Shown: positions 46,887-55,604 of the stretch, piece after piece | How positions within the stretch are numbered: position 1 is the first letter of the stretch | Layout: each line of letters opens with the position of its first letter | Assembly (NCBI RefSeq): GCF_002951615.1 | Contig: NZ_CP019062.1 | Coordinates: forward strand, 1,178,001-1,242,000 | Length of the DNA: 64,000 nucleotides | Reading direction: 5' to 3' | From: Rahnella sikkimica | GTDB lineage: Bacteria; Pseudomonadota; Gammaproteobacteria; Enterobacterales; Enterobacteriaceae | The notes under the pieces: model-generated | The model's input: only the letters and a program-made list of their open reading frames with translations | Database searches by the model: none | Told to the model about the DNA's origin: nothing | Position numbers and translations under genes: made by a program

Positions 46887-46923
46887 CTGTATAGTCAGAT
46901 TTATCGAAAATCAGCCTGTACAG
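46887..46923 (+). promoter_or_regulatory. Direct repeats in the nat/MocR-regulator intergenic region
   Basis: CTGTATAG (46887-46894) and CTGTACAG (46916-46923) are spaced 29 bases apart, with a related CTATAG at 46864-46869. MocR regulators commonly bind spaced direct repeats in divergent promoters. TATAGT at 46890-46895 could also be a -10 box for the regulator gene. This is a proposal from sequence only. Confidence 0.4.
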
Positions 46924-46929
46924 ATCGCA

Positions 46930-48363
46930 ATGTCCGTCCCACCTCTGTCCTCCCCACATTACCGCCGGATTGCTGAAATGCTTCGCCTGACCCTTGAGTC
47001 CGGTGCGTTGCGAACCGGCGACCGGATGATCTCCGCGCGTAAACTGGCCGAACGCGAGCAAGTCAGCCTCCCCACGGCACTGGAAGCACTCCGCTGCCTT
47101 GAGGCTGAGGGGCTGATTGTTGCGCGTCCGCGTTCGGGCTACTTTGTCTGCCAGATTAAAACACCGCAGGGCAGACCGCATTCACCCCCTTTATCTGGCC
47201 CGGTTCCGGTGACGATGTCAGCCGTAGCCCGTTCAATATTCAGTCGTTCAGAAGCCCGTCTGGTGCCACTTGGCGCCGCGCTGCCCGATCCCGCATGGCT
47301 GCCCACAGAGACACTACAGCGGGCGCTGCAAACGGTAAGCCGTCGCCTTGAAGCCCGCGGGCAGAGCTACAGCCTGCCGCCGGGGCGTGCAGATCTGCGC
47401 AGAAATATCGCCCTGCGTGCTGCACAGTGGGGTGCCCGTTTTGGGGCCGATGATCTGGTCATCACGACGGGCGCGACGCAGGCGCTGCGTCTGGCTCTCC
47501 GGGCAGTGTGTCAGCCGGGTGATGTTGTGGCGATTGAGCAGCCCGCCTACTTTGGCACGCTCCTGCTGCTGGAGGATTTAGGCCTGAAGGCATTGCAAAT
47601 TCCCACGGATCCGACGGAAGGCGTGTTACTGGCCCCTCTGGCCGAGGCTATTGAGCGCCACCGTCCCGCTGCCGTGCTGGCTTCACCGACGGTGCAAAAC
47701 CCGCTCGGTGCCAGTATGCCCGTCACGCGCAAACAGGAACTGGTTGCTCTGATTGAACGTGCAGGTATCCCATTAATTGAGGACGATGTGTACGGGGATC
47801 TGGCCGGTGAGGGGCAGCGTCCTCCGGCCTGCAAGGCGTTCGATCAAAGCGGGAGTGTGATTTATTGCAGTTCATTGTCCAAAACCCTTGCCCCCGGCTG
47901 GCGGGTCGGTTGGATTGCGGCAGGGCGCTACCACACGCAAGTATTGCAGGCGCGCATGGCCGGAGACTGGGCAGGTTCACCGCTGCTGGAAGCCGCCGCG
48001 AGCGAGATGCTGGCCAGCGGGGACTACGAGCGTCATTTGCGGCGTCTGAAGCTTCGTGTCTCTGAGGGGGTAAAAGCCGTCATCGCAAGGGTCGAAGCCA
48101 GTTTTCCGCCGGGCACGCGTGTTGCCGTGCCAGCAGCCGGTTTCCTGTTGTGGGTTGAACTTCCGCCTCAGGTCAAGGCATGGACGGTGTATCGTCGCGC
48201 GCTGGCGCTGGGCATTGGTGTCTGCCCCGGCTCACTGTTTTCTCCCGGTGCGGAATTAGAAAATTTCCTGCGGCTAAATTGTGCGAACGAACCGTCGCCC
48301 CATTTGCTCAATGCCGTGGAGCAGATCGGCGCGCTTTGTCACGAACTGGCCGGTGAGAGCTAA
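46930..48363 (+). CDS. MocR-family regulator (GntR wHTH fused to aminotransferase fold)
   Basis: A 477-residue protein with an N-terminal GntR winged helix (about 8-75, with SARKLAEREQVSLPTALEALRCLEAEGLI and SGYFV) joined to a fold-type I aminotransferase domain (about 110-470). The PLP lysine is at about 318 in SSLSKTLAPGWRVGW, and the PLP-phosphate and ring motifs TTGATQALRL and EDDVYGDL are present. Such proteins sense PLP or amino-compounds and act as transcription factors rather than enzymes. No strong Shine-Dalgarno precedes the ATG, so a short leader is likely. The presumed target is the divergent nat gene and its own promoter. Confidence 0.88.
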   Translation: MSVPPLSSPHYRRIAEMLRLTLESGALRTGDRMISARKLAEREQVSLPTALEALRCLEAEGLIVARPRSGYFVCQIKTPQGRPHSPPLSGPVPVTMSAVARSIFSRSEARLVPLGAALPDPAWLPTETLQRALQTVSRRLEARGQSYSLPPGRADLRRNIALRAAQWGARFGADDLVITTGATQALRLALRAVCQPGDVVAIEQPAYFGTLLLLEDLGLKALQIPTDPTEGVLLAPLAEAIERHRPAAVLASPTVQNPLGASMPVTRKQELVALIERAGIPLIEDDVYGDLAGEGQRPPACKAFDQSGSVIYCSSLSKTLAPGWRVGWIAAGRYHTQVLQARMAGDWAGSPLLEAAASEMLASGDYERHLRRLKLRVSEGVKAVIARVEASFPPGTRVAVPAAGFLLWVELPPQVKAWTVYRRALALGIGVCPGSLFSPGAELENFLRLNCANEPSPHLLNAVEQIGALCHELAGES

Positions 48364-48442
48364 AGGTTAATTTCTGACTGCGTAAGATCATTCACTGGGC
48401 ACCGCTTTTTAACTGCGCTCCCGCGAAACACTCCGAGACGCT

Positions 48443-48477
48443 GTAAAAAGAAAAACCCACGCTTTCGCATGGGTTTC
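48443..48477 (-). terminator. Rho-independent terminator of ychF
   Basis: On the minus strand AAACCCA, a GC-closed tetraloop and TGGGTTT are followed by TTCTTTTT. The hairpin sequence is nearly the same as that ending the adhesin operon at 18636. Confidence 0.8.
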
Positions 48478-48521
48478 AGGTATTTCATCCGTCTCAGGGA
48501 GACTGAGACGTCAAAAGCGGA

Positions 48522-49613
48522 TCAGACGTTGAACAGGAAGTTCATCACGTCGCCGTCTTTGACGATGTATTCTTTGCCTTCAGAACGCATTTTTCCGGCT
48601 TCTTTCGCGCCTTGCTCACCTTTGTAGGTGATGAAGTCTTCGAACGCGATGGTTTGTGCGCGGATAAAGCCTTTCTCGAAGTCAGTGTGGATTTTACCTG
48701 CGGCTTGTGGCGCGGTAGCACCGACAGGGATGGTCCATGCGCGCACTTCTTTCACGCCAGCGGTGAAGTAAGTTTGCAGGTTCAGCAGCTCATAACCGGC
48801 GCGGATCACGCGGTTCAGGCCCGGCTCTTCAATACCTAACTCGGCCATGAATTCTTCACGGTCGGCGTCGTCCAGCTCGGCGATATCAGATTCAACCGCG
48901 GCGCACACGGCAACGACAACAGAACCTTCTGCTTCGGCGATTTTACGCACGATGTCGAGGTACGGGTTGTTTTCAAAACCGTCTTCGTTAACGTTCGCGA
49001 TGTACATGGTCGGTTTCAGCGTCAGGAAGCTCAGGTAGCGGATAGCCGCTTTGTCTTCTTCGGTCAGATCCAGCGCACGCAGCATACCGGCTTCGGAAAG
49101 CTGTGGCAGGCATTTTTCCAGCGCAACCAGTTCAGCTTTGGCGTCTTTATCGCCGCCTTTGGCACGTTTCTGCACGCGGTGAATGGCGCGTTCGCAGGTA
49201 TCAAGGTCAGACAACGCCAGTTCGGTATTGATGACGTCGATGTCGTCAGCCGGATCCACTTTGTTGTTAACGTGGATAATGTTGTCATTTTCGAAACAAC
49301 GGACAACGTGGCCGATCGCTTCGGTTTCGCGGATGTTGGTCAGGAACTGGTTGCCCAGGCCTTCACCTTTGGACGCGCCTTTTACCAGACCGGCGATGTC
49401 CACGAATTCCATGGTGGTCGGCAGGATACGCTGCGGTTTTACGATCTCGGCCAACTGGTCAAGACGCGGATCGGGCATTGGCACGACGCCGGTGTTAGGT
49501 TCGATGGTGCAGAACGGGAAGTTTGCTGCTTCGATACCCGCTTTGGTCAGCGCATTGAACAGAGTAGATTTACCGACGTTCGGCAGGCCGACGATACCGC
49601 ATTTGAATCCCAT
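48522..49613 (-). CDS. ychF: Ribosome-associated Obg-family ATPase YchF
   Basis: A 363-residue P-loop protein conserved in almost all bacteria, binding ATP rather than GTP and linked to ribosomes and oxidative-stress control. G1 motif GLPNVGKST (residues 8-16), switch and DxxG region [17 protein letters not shown], NxxE-type base motif (YIANVNEDG) and a C-terminal TGS domain (FFTAG..EVRAW to [13 protein letters not shown]) are all visible. In most enterobacteria ychF directly follows pth; here about 8 kb carrying the SulP gene and the SPFH/ATPase operon lies between them. Confidence 0.97.
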   Translation of the reverse strand: MGFKCGIVGLPNVGKSTLFNALTKAGIEAANFPFCTIEPNTGVVPMPDPRLDQLAEIVKPQRILPTTMEFVDIAGLVKGASKGEGLGNQFLTNIRETEAIGHVVRCFENDNIIHVNNKVDPADDIDVINTELALSDLDTCERAIHRVQKRAKGGDKDAKAELVALEKCLPQLSEAGMLRALDLTEEDKAAIRYLSFLTLKPTMYIANVNEDGFENNPYLDIVRKIAEAEGSVVVAVCAAVESDIAELDDADREEFMAELGIEEPGLNRVIRAGYELLNLQTYFTAGVKEVRAWTIPVGATAPQAAGKIHTDFEKGFIRAQTIAFEDFITYKGEQGAKEAGKMRSEGKEYIVKDGDVMNFLFNV

Positions 49614-49843
49614 GTTTTTCTCACCTTAATATCTTAATTATCAAGCAATTAAATGTAATTGCGCGATGTAATGACCATAATTCCCCGCATTATACACGAG
49701 AACGACATTTTTCTCGATCCGGTTGTGAGGGCGAGACATCGGCGATACGTCATTGACCGGATTGATTAAACCTTGCCTCGTTCCGGCCATTTTTAGATAC
49801 TTGTCACAATTTTTTAACTGACTGGAAGTAAACCGGATGTCTT

Positions 49844-51325
49844 ATGTTTAGCCCGCGTGGTGTGAAGTTGTCGGCAGTCAAAAACGAAACGCTGGCAGGA
49901 TTTGTTGTGGCCGTGTCCATGATCCCGGAGGCCGTCGGGTTTTCGCTGGTCGCAGGGTTATCGCCGATTGTCGGCTTGCACACCGCTTTTATCATCGGGC
50001 TGGTGACCGCGCTGTTTGGCGGAAAACCGGGCATGGTGTCGGGCGCTGCGGGCTCGATCGTGGTGGTGCTGATGAGTCTGGCCGCGCAGCACGGGATGGG
50101 TTACGTGCTGTGGGCGACGATTTTTGCCGGTGTCATTCAGATTCTGATCGGCGTGTTCCGGCTCGGAAAGTTTATCCGGCTGGTGCCGCTGCCAGCGGTG
50201 CACGGTTTTGTGAACGGACTGGCGATTGTCATTATGCTGGCGCAGTTGCAAATGATTGCCGGGCAGGGGCCGCTGATGTACGGGCTGGTGCTGCTGGCGA
50301 TTCTGGTCGTCGTGCTGTTCCCGAAACTGACCAAAATCATCCCGTCGTCGCTGGCGGCGCTGATTGTGGTTTCCGCCGTGGCGATTGGTTTTAACCTGCA
50401 CACGCTGCGGGTCGGCGATCTGGCGGATATCTCCGGCGCATTACCGCATTTTAGCCTGCCGGTCGTGCCGTTCAGCCTGGAAATGCTGAAAGTGGTGCTG
50501 CCTTATGCAGTGGTGATTGCGCTGGTCGGGCTGATTGAATCGCTGCTGACCATGACGGTGCTCGATGAAATGGGCGGCCATAAAGGCAACGGGAACCGCG
50601 AAAGTATCGCGCAGGGTGCGGGCAATACAATCTGCGGTCTGTTCGGCTGTTTTGCCGGTTGCGCGATGATCGGGCAGTCGATCATTAACTTCACGTCGGG
50701 CGGGCGCGGGCGGATTTCCGGGACGGTCGGCGCGATTTTGCTGATTCTGTTTGTGGTGAGTTTGTCCGGTTATATCGGCCTGTTGCCGGTGGCGGCGCTG
50801 GCCGGGATTATGCTGGTGGTTTGCTATAATACGTTCGAGTGGAGTTCTTTGCGCCGTCTGCGGCGTATGCCGAAAGCCGACGCGCTGGTGATGCTGATTG
50901 TCACTGTGATCACGATTTTCACCGATCTGGCCGTGGCGGTGATCAGCGGGGTGATTATCTCGGCGCTGGTTTTTGCCTGGCAGCAGGCGCGTATCCGCAT
51001 CCGCGAGAAGAAAACCAAGGGTGAGCTGACGGTGTATAAGCTGGAAGGGCCGCTGTTCTTCGGCTCGGCGGCGTCGTTTTCTGAACTGTTTGAACCGGAG
51101 AACGATCCGCAAAACGTGGTGCTGGATTTCGCCGGGACGCGGGTGATGGATTCGAGCGGCGTTGAGGCAATTGATAAGCTGACCGCACGGTATCTGGATG
51201 CCGGTAAAACCATCCGTCTGCGTCATCTGAGCAATGACTGCATCAGTCTGCTCAAAAAAGCCGGGCCGTTTTGCAGCCACGAGCTGGATGACCCGCAATA
51301 TTATGTCGCGGAAGATAACCTCTGA
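49844..51325 (+). CDS. SulP-family anion transporter with STAS domain
   Basis: A 493-residue inner-membrane transporter for sulfate, bicarbonate, C4-dicarboxylate or a similar anion. About 11-14 hydrophobic segments cover residues 15-385; the SulP signature appears near GFVVAVSMIPEAVGFSLVAGLSPIVGLHTAF. The C-terminal STAS domain (about 395-485) contains VLDFAGTRVMDSSGVEAID. E. coli DauA, found in the same neighbourhood between ychH and prs, is longer (about 550 residues) and I judge this a different subfamily, so no symbol is given. A good terminator follows. Confidence 0.9.
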   Translation: MFSPRGVKLSAVKNETLAGFVVAVSMIPEAVGFSLVAGLSPIVGLHTAFIIGLVTALFGGKPGMVSGAAGSIVVVLMSLAAQHGMGYVLWATIFAGVIQILIGVFRLGKFIRLVPLPAVHGFVNGLAIVIMLAQLQMIAGQGPLMYGLVLLAILVVVLFPKLTKIIPSSLAALIVVSAVAIGFNLHTLRVGDLADISGALPHFSLPVVPFSLEMLKVVLPYAVVIALVGLIESLLTMTVLDEMGGHKGNGNRESIAQGAGNTICGLFGCFAGCAMIGQSIINFTSGGRGRISGTVGAILLILFVVSLSGYIGLLPVAALAGIMLVVCYNTFEWSSLRRLRRMPKADALVMLIVTVITIFTDLAVAVISGVIISALVFAWQQARIRIREKKTKGELTVYKLEGPLFFGSAASFSELFEPENDPQNVVLDFAGTRVMDSSGVEAIDKLTARYLDAGKTIRLRHLSNDCISLLKKAGPFCSHELDDPQYYVAEDNL

Positions 51326-51333
51326 CCTTCAAC

Positions 51334-51362
51334 AGGTGCCGCTCAAAACGGCACCTTTTTTT
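51334..51362 (+). terminator. Rho-independent terminator of the SulP gene
   Basis: AGGTGCCG (51334-51341) pairs with CGGCACCT (51349-51356) and an eight-base T-run follows. It isolates the transporter from the next operon. Confidence 0.9.
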
Positions 51363-51559
51363 GACCTAAAACTCCCGACCACCGGTGCGCATGACGGCCG
51401 TCGCCCCGGCAGATAAACGCTTACAATTAGTGGCAAAAAAGCGGCTAAATTCATATCGCCGAAAATTCTGTAATGTTATACGGTTACGCTCAGTTTTCTC
51501 GCACGCACTGGCGCATAGCCAGCGTGGCGGGTTATTTTTTCTCCTCTGCCGGAGCGGAC

Positions 51560-53518
51560 ATGAGCATAAACAAGGCATCCGGAACGGACGACGCCAGCAA
51601 ACAGTTGCGCTTTCAGTCAGCCGCCTCCCACACGCGCTGGCTGAACGGGCTGCTCCACGCCATTATGGTGATCAGCAGCGTGCTGTATCTGATATTACTG
51701 ATGCTCTATATGGTCTCCCCGGAGTCGGTCTGGCCGTGGGTGACCGGCAATATTATGGCGGCGATGTGGGTTTGTGCGGCCTCGCTGCAATGCGCCCGGC
51801 GCATTACCCGCTGGCGCGAGCAACAGTTTGCCTCCGGTCATGGTCTCGTCGGGCCGCAAATTCCCCCCGGATTTACTCAGCGTCTCGCCTCCCGGTCATG
51901 GATGCAGCCGGTATTGCGTTATGTCGATGCCCACGTGTTCTTTCAGGCATTTCCGGCCATGGCTGCATTAGGGCTCATCGCGCTGCTGTGGCAGTTGCCG
52001 TTACCGGTAAATCTCGCCAGTGAGGCCGGGTATTTCGCCGGTTCTGTCTTTATCCTTTGCGCCTTTGCCGTGCTGGTGCTTGAGCGTCACTGGACGCTAA
52101 AAAATCCGCTGGAATGGCCGGAAGCGGCAAAACTGGCACCGCTGCTGCGTATGATTATCGCCGTCTTTTTACTGAGTGCGCTGGCGCTGATGTTTGCCCA
52201 GGGTACGACGGTCTGGCCTGCGCATTTGCTGGTGCTCACCGGATGGCTACCGGCGCTGGTGGCGCTGGAGCTTTTCCTGCGGGCGCTGATGGCGGTGTTT
52301 TCACCTCCGCGTGAGGACAAAGAGCCGGAGTTCATTGCAGGCAGTTTGCTGGCGGCACAACTTTGCTGGCCACCGCGCCCGTTACAGTTTGTGCAGAAAG
52401 AACTGCATCAGCATTTTGGTATCGATCTCCGCCAGATCTGGGCATTCCGTTTTATGCGCCGCGCGGTGTTGCCGCTGGGCGCGTTTTTGCTGCTGACCGG
52501 CTGGATGCTGACGGGTATCAGCGAGGTGCCGCTGACGCAGCGTGGAATTTATGAATCCTTCGGCAAACCGGTGGCCGTCCGGCAGCCCGGTTTACACGCC
52601 GGGCTGCCGTGGCCATTTGGTCGCACGCTGATGGTCGATAACGGGGAAGTGCATGAACTCACCACCGGTTCTGAAGAGCCGGTGACTGCCACGTCCGTCG
52701 CAGTGGCAGACACCGCCGAAGGCCCCGCGCCGGAGAGCGCAAACCGGTTATGGGATTCCGGCCACAGCAGCGACAAATCACAAATCATCGCCAGCGCGGC
52801 GAATGACCGGCAAAGTTTTCAAATCATGAATATGGACGTCCGCTTCGTGTACCGCATCGCCATGAACGATGATGCGGCGATGGCGAGCCTTTATCACACC
52901 GAAAATATGCCGGTGCTGATCCGCAGTATTGCCAATCAGGTGCTGGTGCATGATTTTTCCTCGCGCACGCTCGACAGCCTGCTGGGCAGCGATCAGACCC
53001 GTCTGGCCGGTGATATCGGGCAGAAAGTGCAGGCGCAGCTTGATCATCTCAACAGCGGTGTGGAACTGCTGGCGACGGTGATTGAGTCGATTCATCCGCC
53101 TGCGGGCGCGGCCGACGCGTATCACGGCGTGCAGGCGGCACAAATTCTGGCGCAAAGCGCGATTGCCGGTGAGAAAGGCCAGGCGGCGCAACAGCTGAAT
53201 GCCGCCCAGCAATTTGCCCGTCTGGCACTGGATACGGCCACCGCACAAAATCATGAAAATCTGGATCAGGCGCAGGTCATGGCGCTGTCCTTTGATGCCG
53301 AAAATCAGGCGTATCAGGCCGGTGGTCAGTCATTCCTGACCGAGCGTTATTTCCGTCAACTGACGCTGGCGATGCAGCAGCATCCGAAGGTGTTGATTGT
53401 TGATCACCGCATGGGTGGCGGGACGCCGCCGGTGCTGGATCTGAGAAATTTTACCCTGCCATTTACGCCCGGAGCGGATAAAGCGGCGCATTCTGTCAAA
53501 GCGGAGACGACCCGGTGA
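51560..53518 (+). CDS. Polytopic SPFH protein, HflK-like (first gene of the SPFH/ATPase operon)
   Basis: A 652-residue membrane protein. The N-terminal 340 residues hold about seven hydrophobic helices (for example IMVISSVLYLILLMLYMVS, LRMIIAVFLLSALALMFA, LPLGAFLLLTGWMLTG). The C-terminal half is an SPFH/Band-7 domain typical of HflK: GIYESFGKPVAVRQPGLHAGLPWPFG, then FQIMNMDVRFVYRI and the coiled-coil tail. Ordinary HflK has one helix and about 420 residues, so the polytopic extension is special. ATG 51560 is chosen over 51473 because GGAG lies 5 bases ahead and the family start fits. Its stop overlaps the next GTG. Confidence 0.8.
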   Translation: MSINKASGTDDASKQLRFQSAASHTRWLNGLLHAIMVISSVLYLILLMLYMVSPESVWPWVTGNIMAAMWVCAASLQCARRITRWREQQFASGHGLVGPQIPPGFTQRLASRSWMQPVLRYVDAHVFFQAFPAMAALGLIALLWQLPLPVNLASEAGYFAGSVFILCAFAVLVLERHWTLKNPLEWPEAAKLAPLLRMIIAVFLLSALALMFAQGTTVWPAHLLVLTGWLPALVALELFLRALMAVFSPPREDKEPEFIAGSLLAAQLCWPPRPLQFVQKELHQHFGIDLRQIWAFRFMRRAVLPLGAFLLLTGWMLTGISEVPLTQRGIYESFGKPVAVRQPGLHAGLPWPFGRTLMVDNGEVHELTTGSEEPVTATSVAVADTAEGPAPESANRLWDSGHSSDKSQIIASAANDRQSFQIMNMDVRFVYRIAMNDDAAMASLYHTENMPVLIRSIANQVLVHDFSSRTLDSLLGSDQTRLAGDIGQKVQAQLDHLNSGVELLATVIESIHPPAGAADAYHGVQAAQILAQSAIAGEKGQAAQQLNAAQQFARLALDTATAQNHENLDQAQVMALSFDAENQAYQAGGQSFLTERYFRQLTLAMQQHPKVLIVDHRMGGGTPPVLDLRNFTLPFTPGADKAAHSVKAETTR

Positions 53519-54552
53519 GTGATTCCCAACAACCTGAAGGCCACGACCACGACGCACATGACGGACATCATCACGGTGCCGGGCATCATCACCACCACCA
53601 TCATTCCGGCCCGGCGGCACCCAAGCTCTGGCGGCGTGTCACGATTGCCACCGTGCTGGTGGCGCTGATTGCCGCCACTGCCTGTCTGGTGCAGGTGCGT
53701 TCAGGCGAAGCAATGGTGATAACACGCTTTGGTAATCCGGTGCGCGTGCTGTTGCAACCGGGGCTGGCGTGGCATCTGCCGGTTCCGCTGGAAACGGCGA
53801 TTCCGGTGGATTTGCGGATCCGCACCACATCCAGCGGTTTGCAGGATGTCGGCACGCGCGACGGCCTGCGGATTATCGTGCAGGCGTATACCGTCTGGCA
53901 GGTGAAAAACGATCCTCAGCACGTGCAGCGTTTTATCCGTGCGGTACAAAATCAGCCGGATATGGCGGCCGCGCAGATAAGGACGTTTATCGGCTCGGCG
54001 CTGGAAACCACCACCAGCGGTTTTGCGCTGGCTGACCTGGTAAATACCGACGCCAGCAAAATCCGGCTTTCCGGCTTTGAACAGCATTTGCATGACCAGA
54101 TCGCACGCCAGCTGCTCGACAGCTACGGCATCGAACTGGTACAGGTCGGCGTTGAACGGCTCACGCTGCCGTCGGTGACGTTAGATGCCACCGTGGATCG
54201 GATGCGGGCGGAGCGGGAAACCATCGCCACCGAGCGTTCTGCCGAAGGTAAGCGTCAGGCGGCTGAAATCCGGTCTTCCGCTGAACGAGACGCCCGCGTG
54301 ATTAAAGCGGATGCGTCAGTTAACGCGGCCAATATTGAAGCGCAGGGACAGGTGCAGAGTGCGGCCATTTATGCCAAAGCCCGCGCAGGGGATCCGCAAC
54401 TGTACGATCTGCTGCGTTCGCTCGATACGCTCAGCAACGTGATCACACCGGGTACGCAACTGGTGCTGGGCACGGATGCGGCACCGTTCCGGCAACTGGT
54501 CGAAGGCCCGCCGGCATTACCCGCCGCTTCAACTAACGGACCGCATCCATGA
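53515..54552 (+). CDS. SPFH protein, HflC-like, with His-rich N-terminus
   Basis: A 345-residue protein beginning with GTG that overlaps the previous stop (GTGA). Residues 9-32 are a His/Asp-rich tail (GHDHDAHDGHHHGAGHHHHH), which should bind divalent metal. One transmembrane helix follows (about 41-61), then an SPFH domain (GEAMVITRFGNPVRVLLQPGLAWHLPVP) and a coiled coil with RAERETIATERSAEGKRQAAEI, the HflC pattern. The tail is predicted cytoplasmic if topology follows HflC, whose N-terminus is short and inside. Next to a metal P-type ATPase, it may hand over or sense the metal; this is inference. Confidence 0.82.
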   Translation: MSDSQQPEGHDHDAHDGHHHGAGHHHHHHHSGPAAPKLWRRVTIATVLVALIAATACLVQVRSGEAMVITRFGNPVRVLLQPGLAWHLPVPLETAIPVDLRIRTTSSGLQDVGTRDGLRIIVQAYTVWQVKNDPQHVQRFIRAVQNQPDMAAAQIRTFIGSALETTTSGFALADLVNTDASKIRLSGFEQHLHDQIARQLLDSYGIELVQVGVERLTLPSVTLDATVDRMRAERETIATERSAEGKRQAAEIRSSAERDARVIKADASVNAANIEAQGQVQSAAIYAKARAGDPQLYDLLRSLDTLSNVITPGTQLVLGTDAAPFRQLVEGPPALPAASTNGPHP

Positions 54553-55592
54553 ATCCGTTATCCCGTTTTCAGGGAAATGCGTGGTTTCAGGCGGGGCGCA
54601 TGGCGTATCTGGCGCTGTTCGCCATGACGCTGATTGCCGCCGCGAGCTGGCTGTTTTCCAACGTCCGGCAGATAGAGCCGGATAAGCGCGCGGTGGTCAT
54701 GCGTTTTGGTGCGGTTTCGCGCACGGCGGGTGCCGGGCTGCTGCTGGCATGGCCGGAACCGCTGGAACAGGTGGAAATCCTGCCCGCCGCCGATCGGGTG
54801 ATCGAGCATCATGTGACCGCCTTGCTGAGAACCGACATTGTGCCCGCGTGGAATAATACCGGTGGCGAGAAAAGTGATGCCGTCGCCGGGGCGGGATATC
54901 TGCTGACCGGAGATTCCGGCGTGGTTCAGCTGGATGTGCAGGTGTACTACGTGATCACCGATCCGGTGGCGTTTGTGCTGCAAGGGGAACACGTGTTACT
55001 GGCGCTCGACCGTTTAACTGAACATGCGGCAGTGGCGATTTGTGCCTCACGGGATCTGGACACCATTCTGGTCGCCCGGCCGGAAATGGTGGGTAACGGC
55101 AGCAATATCGCCGAACGCCGTGAACGGCTGCGCGGCGATTTGCGTCAGGGCATTAATCAGCAACTCGCGGGGCTGAGGGCGGCAGGGAGCAGCACCGGTA
55201 TCGAAGTCCGCCGCGTTGACGTGCAGTCGTCGCTGCCGCCGTCGGCGGTGGATGCGTTCAATGCGGTGCTGACGGCCAGTCAGCAGGCGGAGCAAAACAT
55301 CGCCAGCGCCCGTAATGAGGCGGCGCGCGTTCATCAGGACGCCGTTCAGTCGGCCGACCGCGCTTTACAGGTTTCTCATGCCAGAGCCAGCGAGCAAATT
55401 GCGCGCGCGTCCACCGATACCGCGACGATAGTGCAACTGGCGGACGACCGCTCGCCCGAACTGCTGTGGCGTTTATGGCGTGAACGGATACCGGCGATCC
55501 TCGCCCATGCAGGCAGCGTGACGGCTGTTGATCCCCATGACGACGCGCATCTGATCCTGCCGGGGCCAGACCGTCCGACATCTCAACCCTGA
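54549..55592 (+). CDS. SPFH protein, HflK-like (third of operon)
   Basis: A 347-residue SPFH protein, ATG overlapping the upstream stop as ATGA. It has one N-terminal helix (about 18-40), the Band-7 entry EPDKRAVVMRFGAVSRTAGAGLLLAWPEPLEQVEI, the HflK-type LLTGDSGVVQLDVQVYYVITDP and an Ala/Gln-rich coiled coil (about 235-300). No protease motif is present. Together with the two preceding proteins it could build a cage-like membrane assembly such as the FtsH-HflKC complex, but the separate housekeeping hflKC are expected elsewhere on the chromosome. Confidence 0.82.
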   Translation: MNPLSRFQGNAWFQAGRMAYLALFAMTLIAAASWLFSNVRQIEPDKRAVVMRFGAVSRTAGAGLLLAWPEPLEQVEILPAADRVIEHHVTALLRTDIVPAWNNTGGEKSDAVAGAGYLLTGDSGVVQLDVQVYYVITDPVAFVLQGEHVLLALDRLTEHAAVAICASRDLDTILVARPEMVGNGSNIAERRERLRGDLRQGINQQLAGLRAAGSSTGIEVRRVDVQSSLPPSAVDAFNAVLTASQQAEQNIASARNEAARVHQDAVQSADRALQVSHARASEQIARASTDTATIVQLADDRSPELLWRLWRERIPAILAHAGSVTAVDPHDDAHLILPGPDRPTSQP

Positions 55593-55604
55593 GGTAATGC
55601 TTCC

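Noticed and set aside
18636..48477. Nearly identical hairpins after the adhesin operon and after ychF, considered as a dispersed mobile repeat.
   Set aside because: Only the terminator stem and loop agree and flanking DNA differs, so convergence on a common terminator form is enough.
49844..51325. Naming the SulP transporter dauA because of its place near ychH and prs.
   Set aside because: Position differs from E. coli (next to ychF, not between ychH and prs), the protein is about 60 residues shorter and its sequence does not look like DauA.
51560..55592. Calling the SPFH genes hflK and hflC.
   Set aside because: Housekeeping hflKC lie with hflX in enterobacteria; here there are three genes, one polytopic and one His-rich, and no hfq/hflX context.
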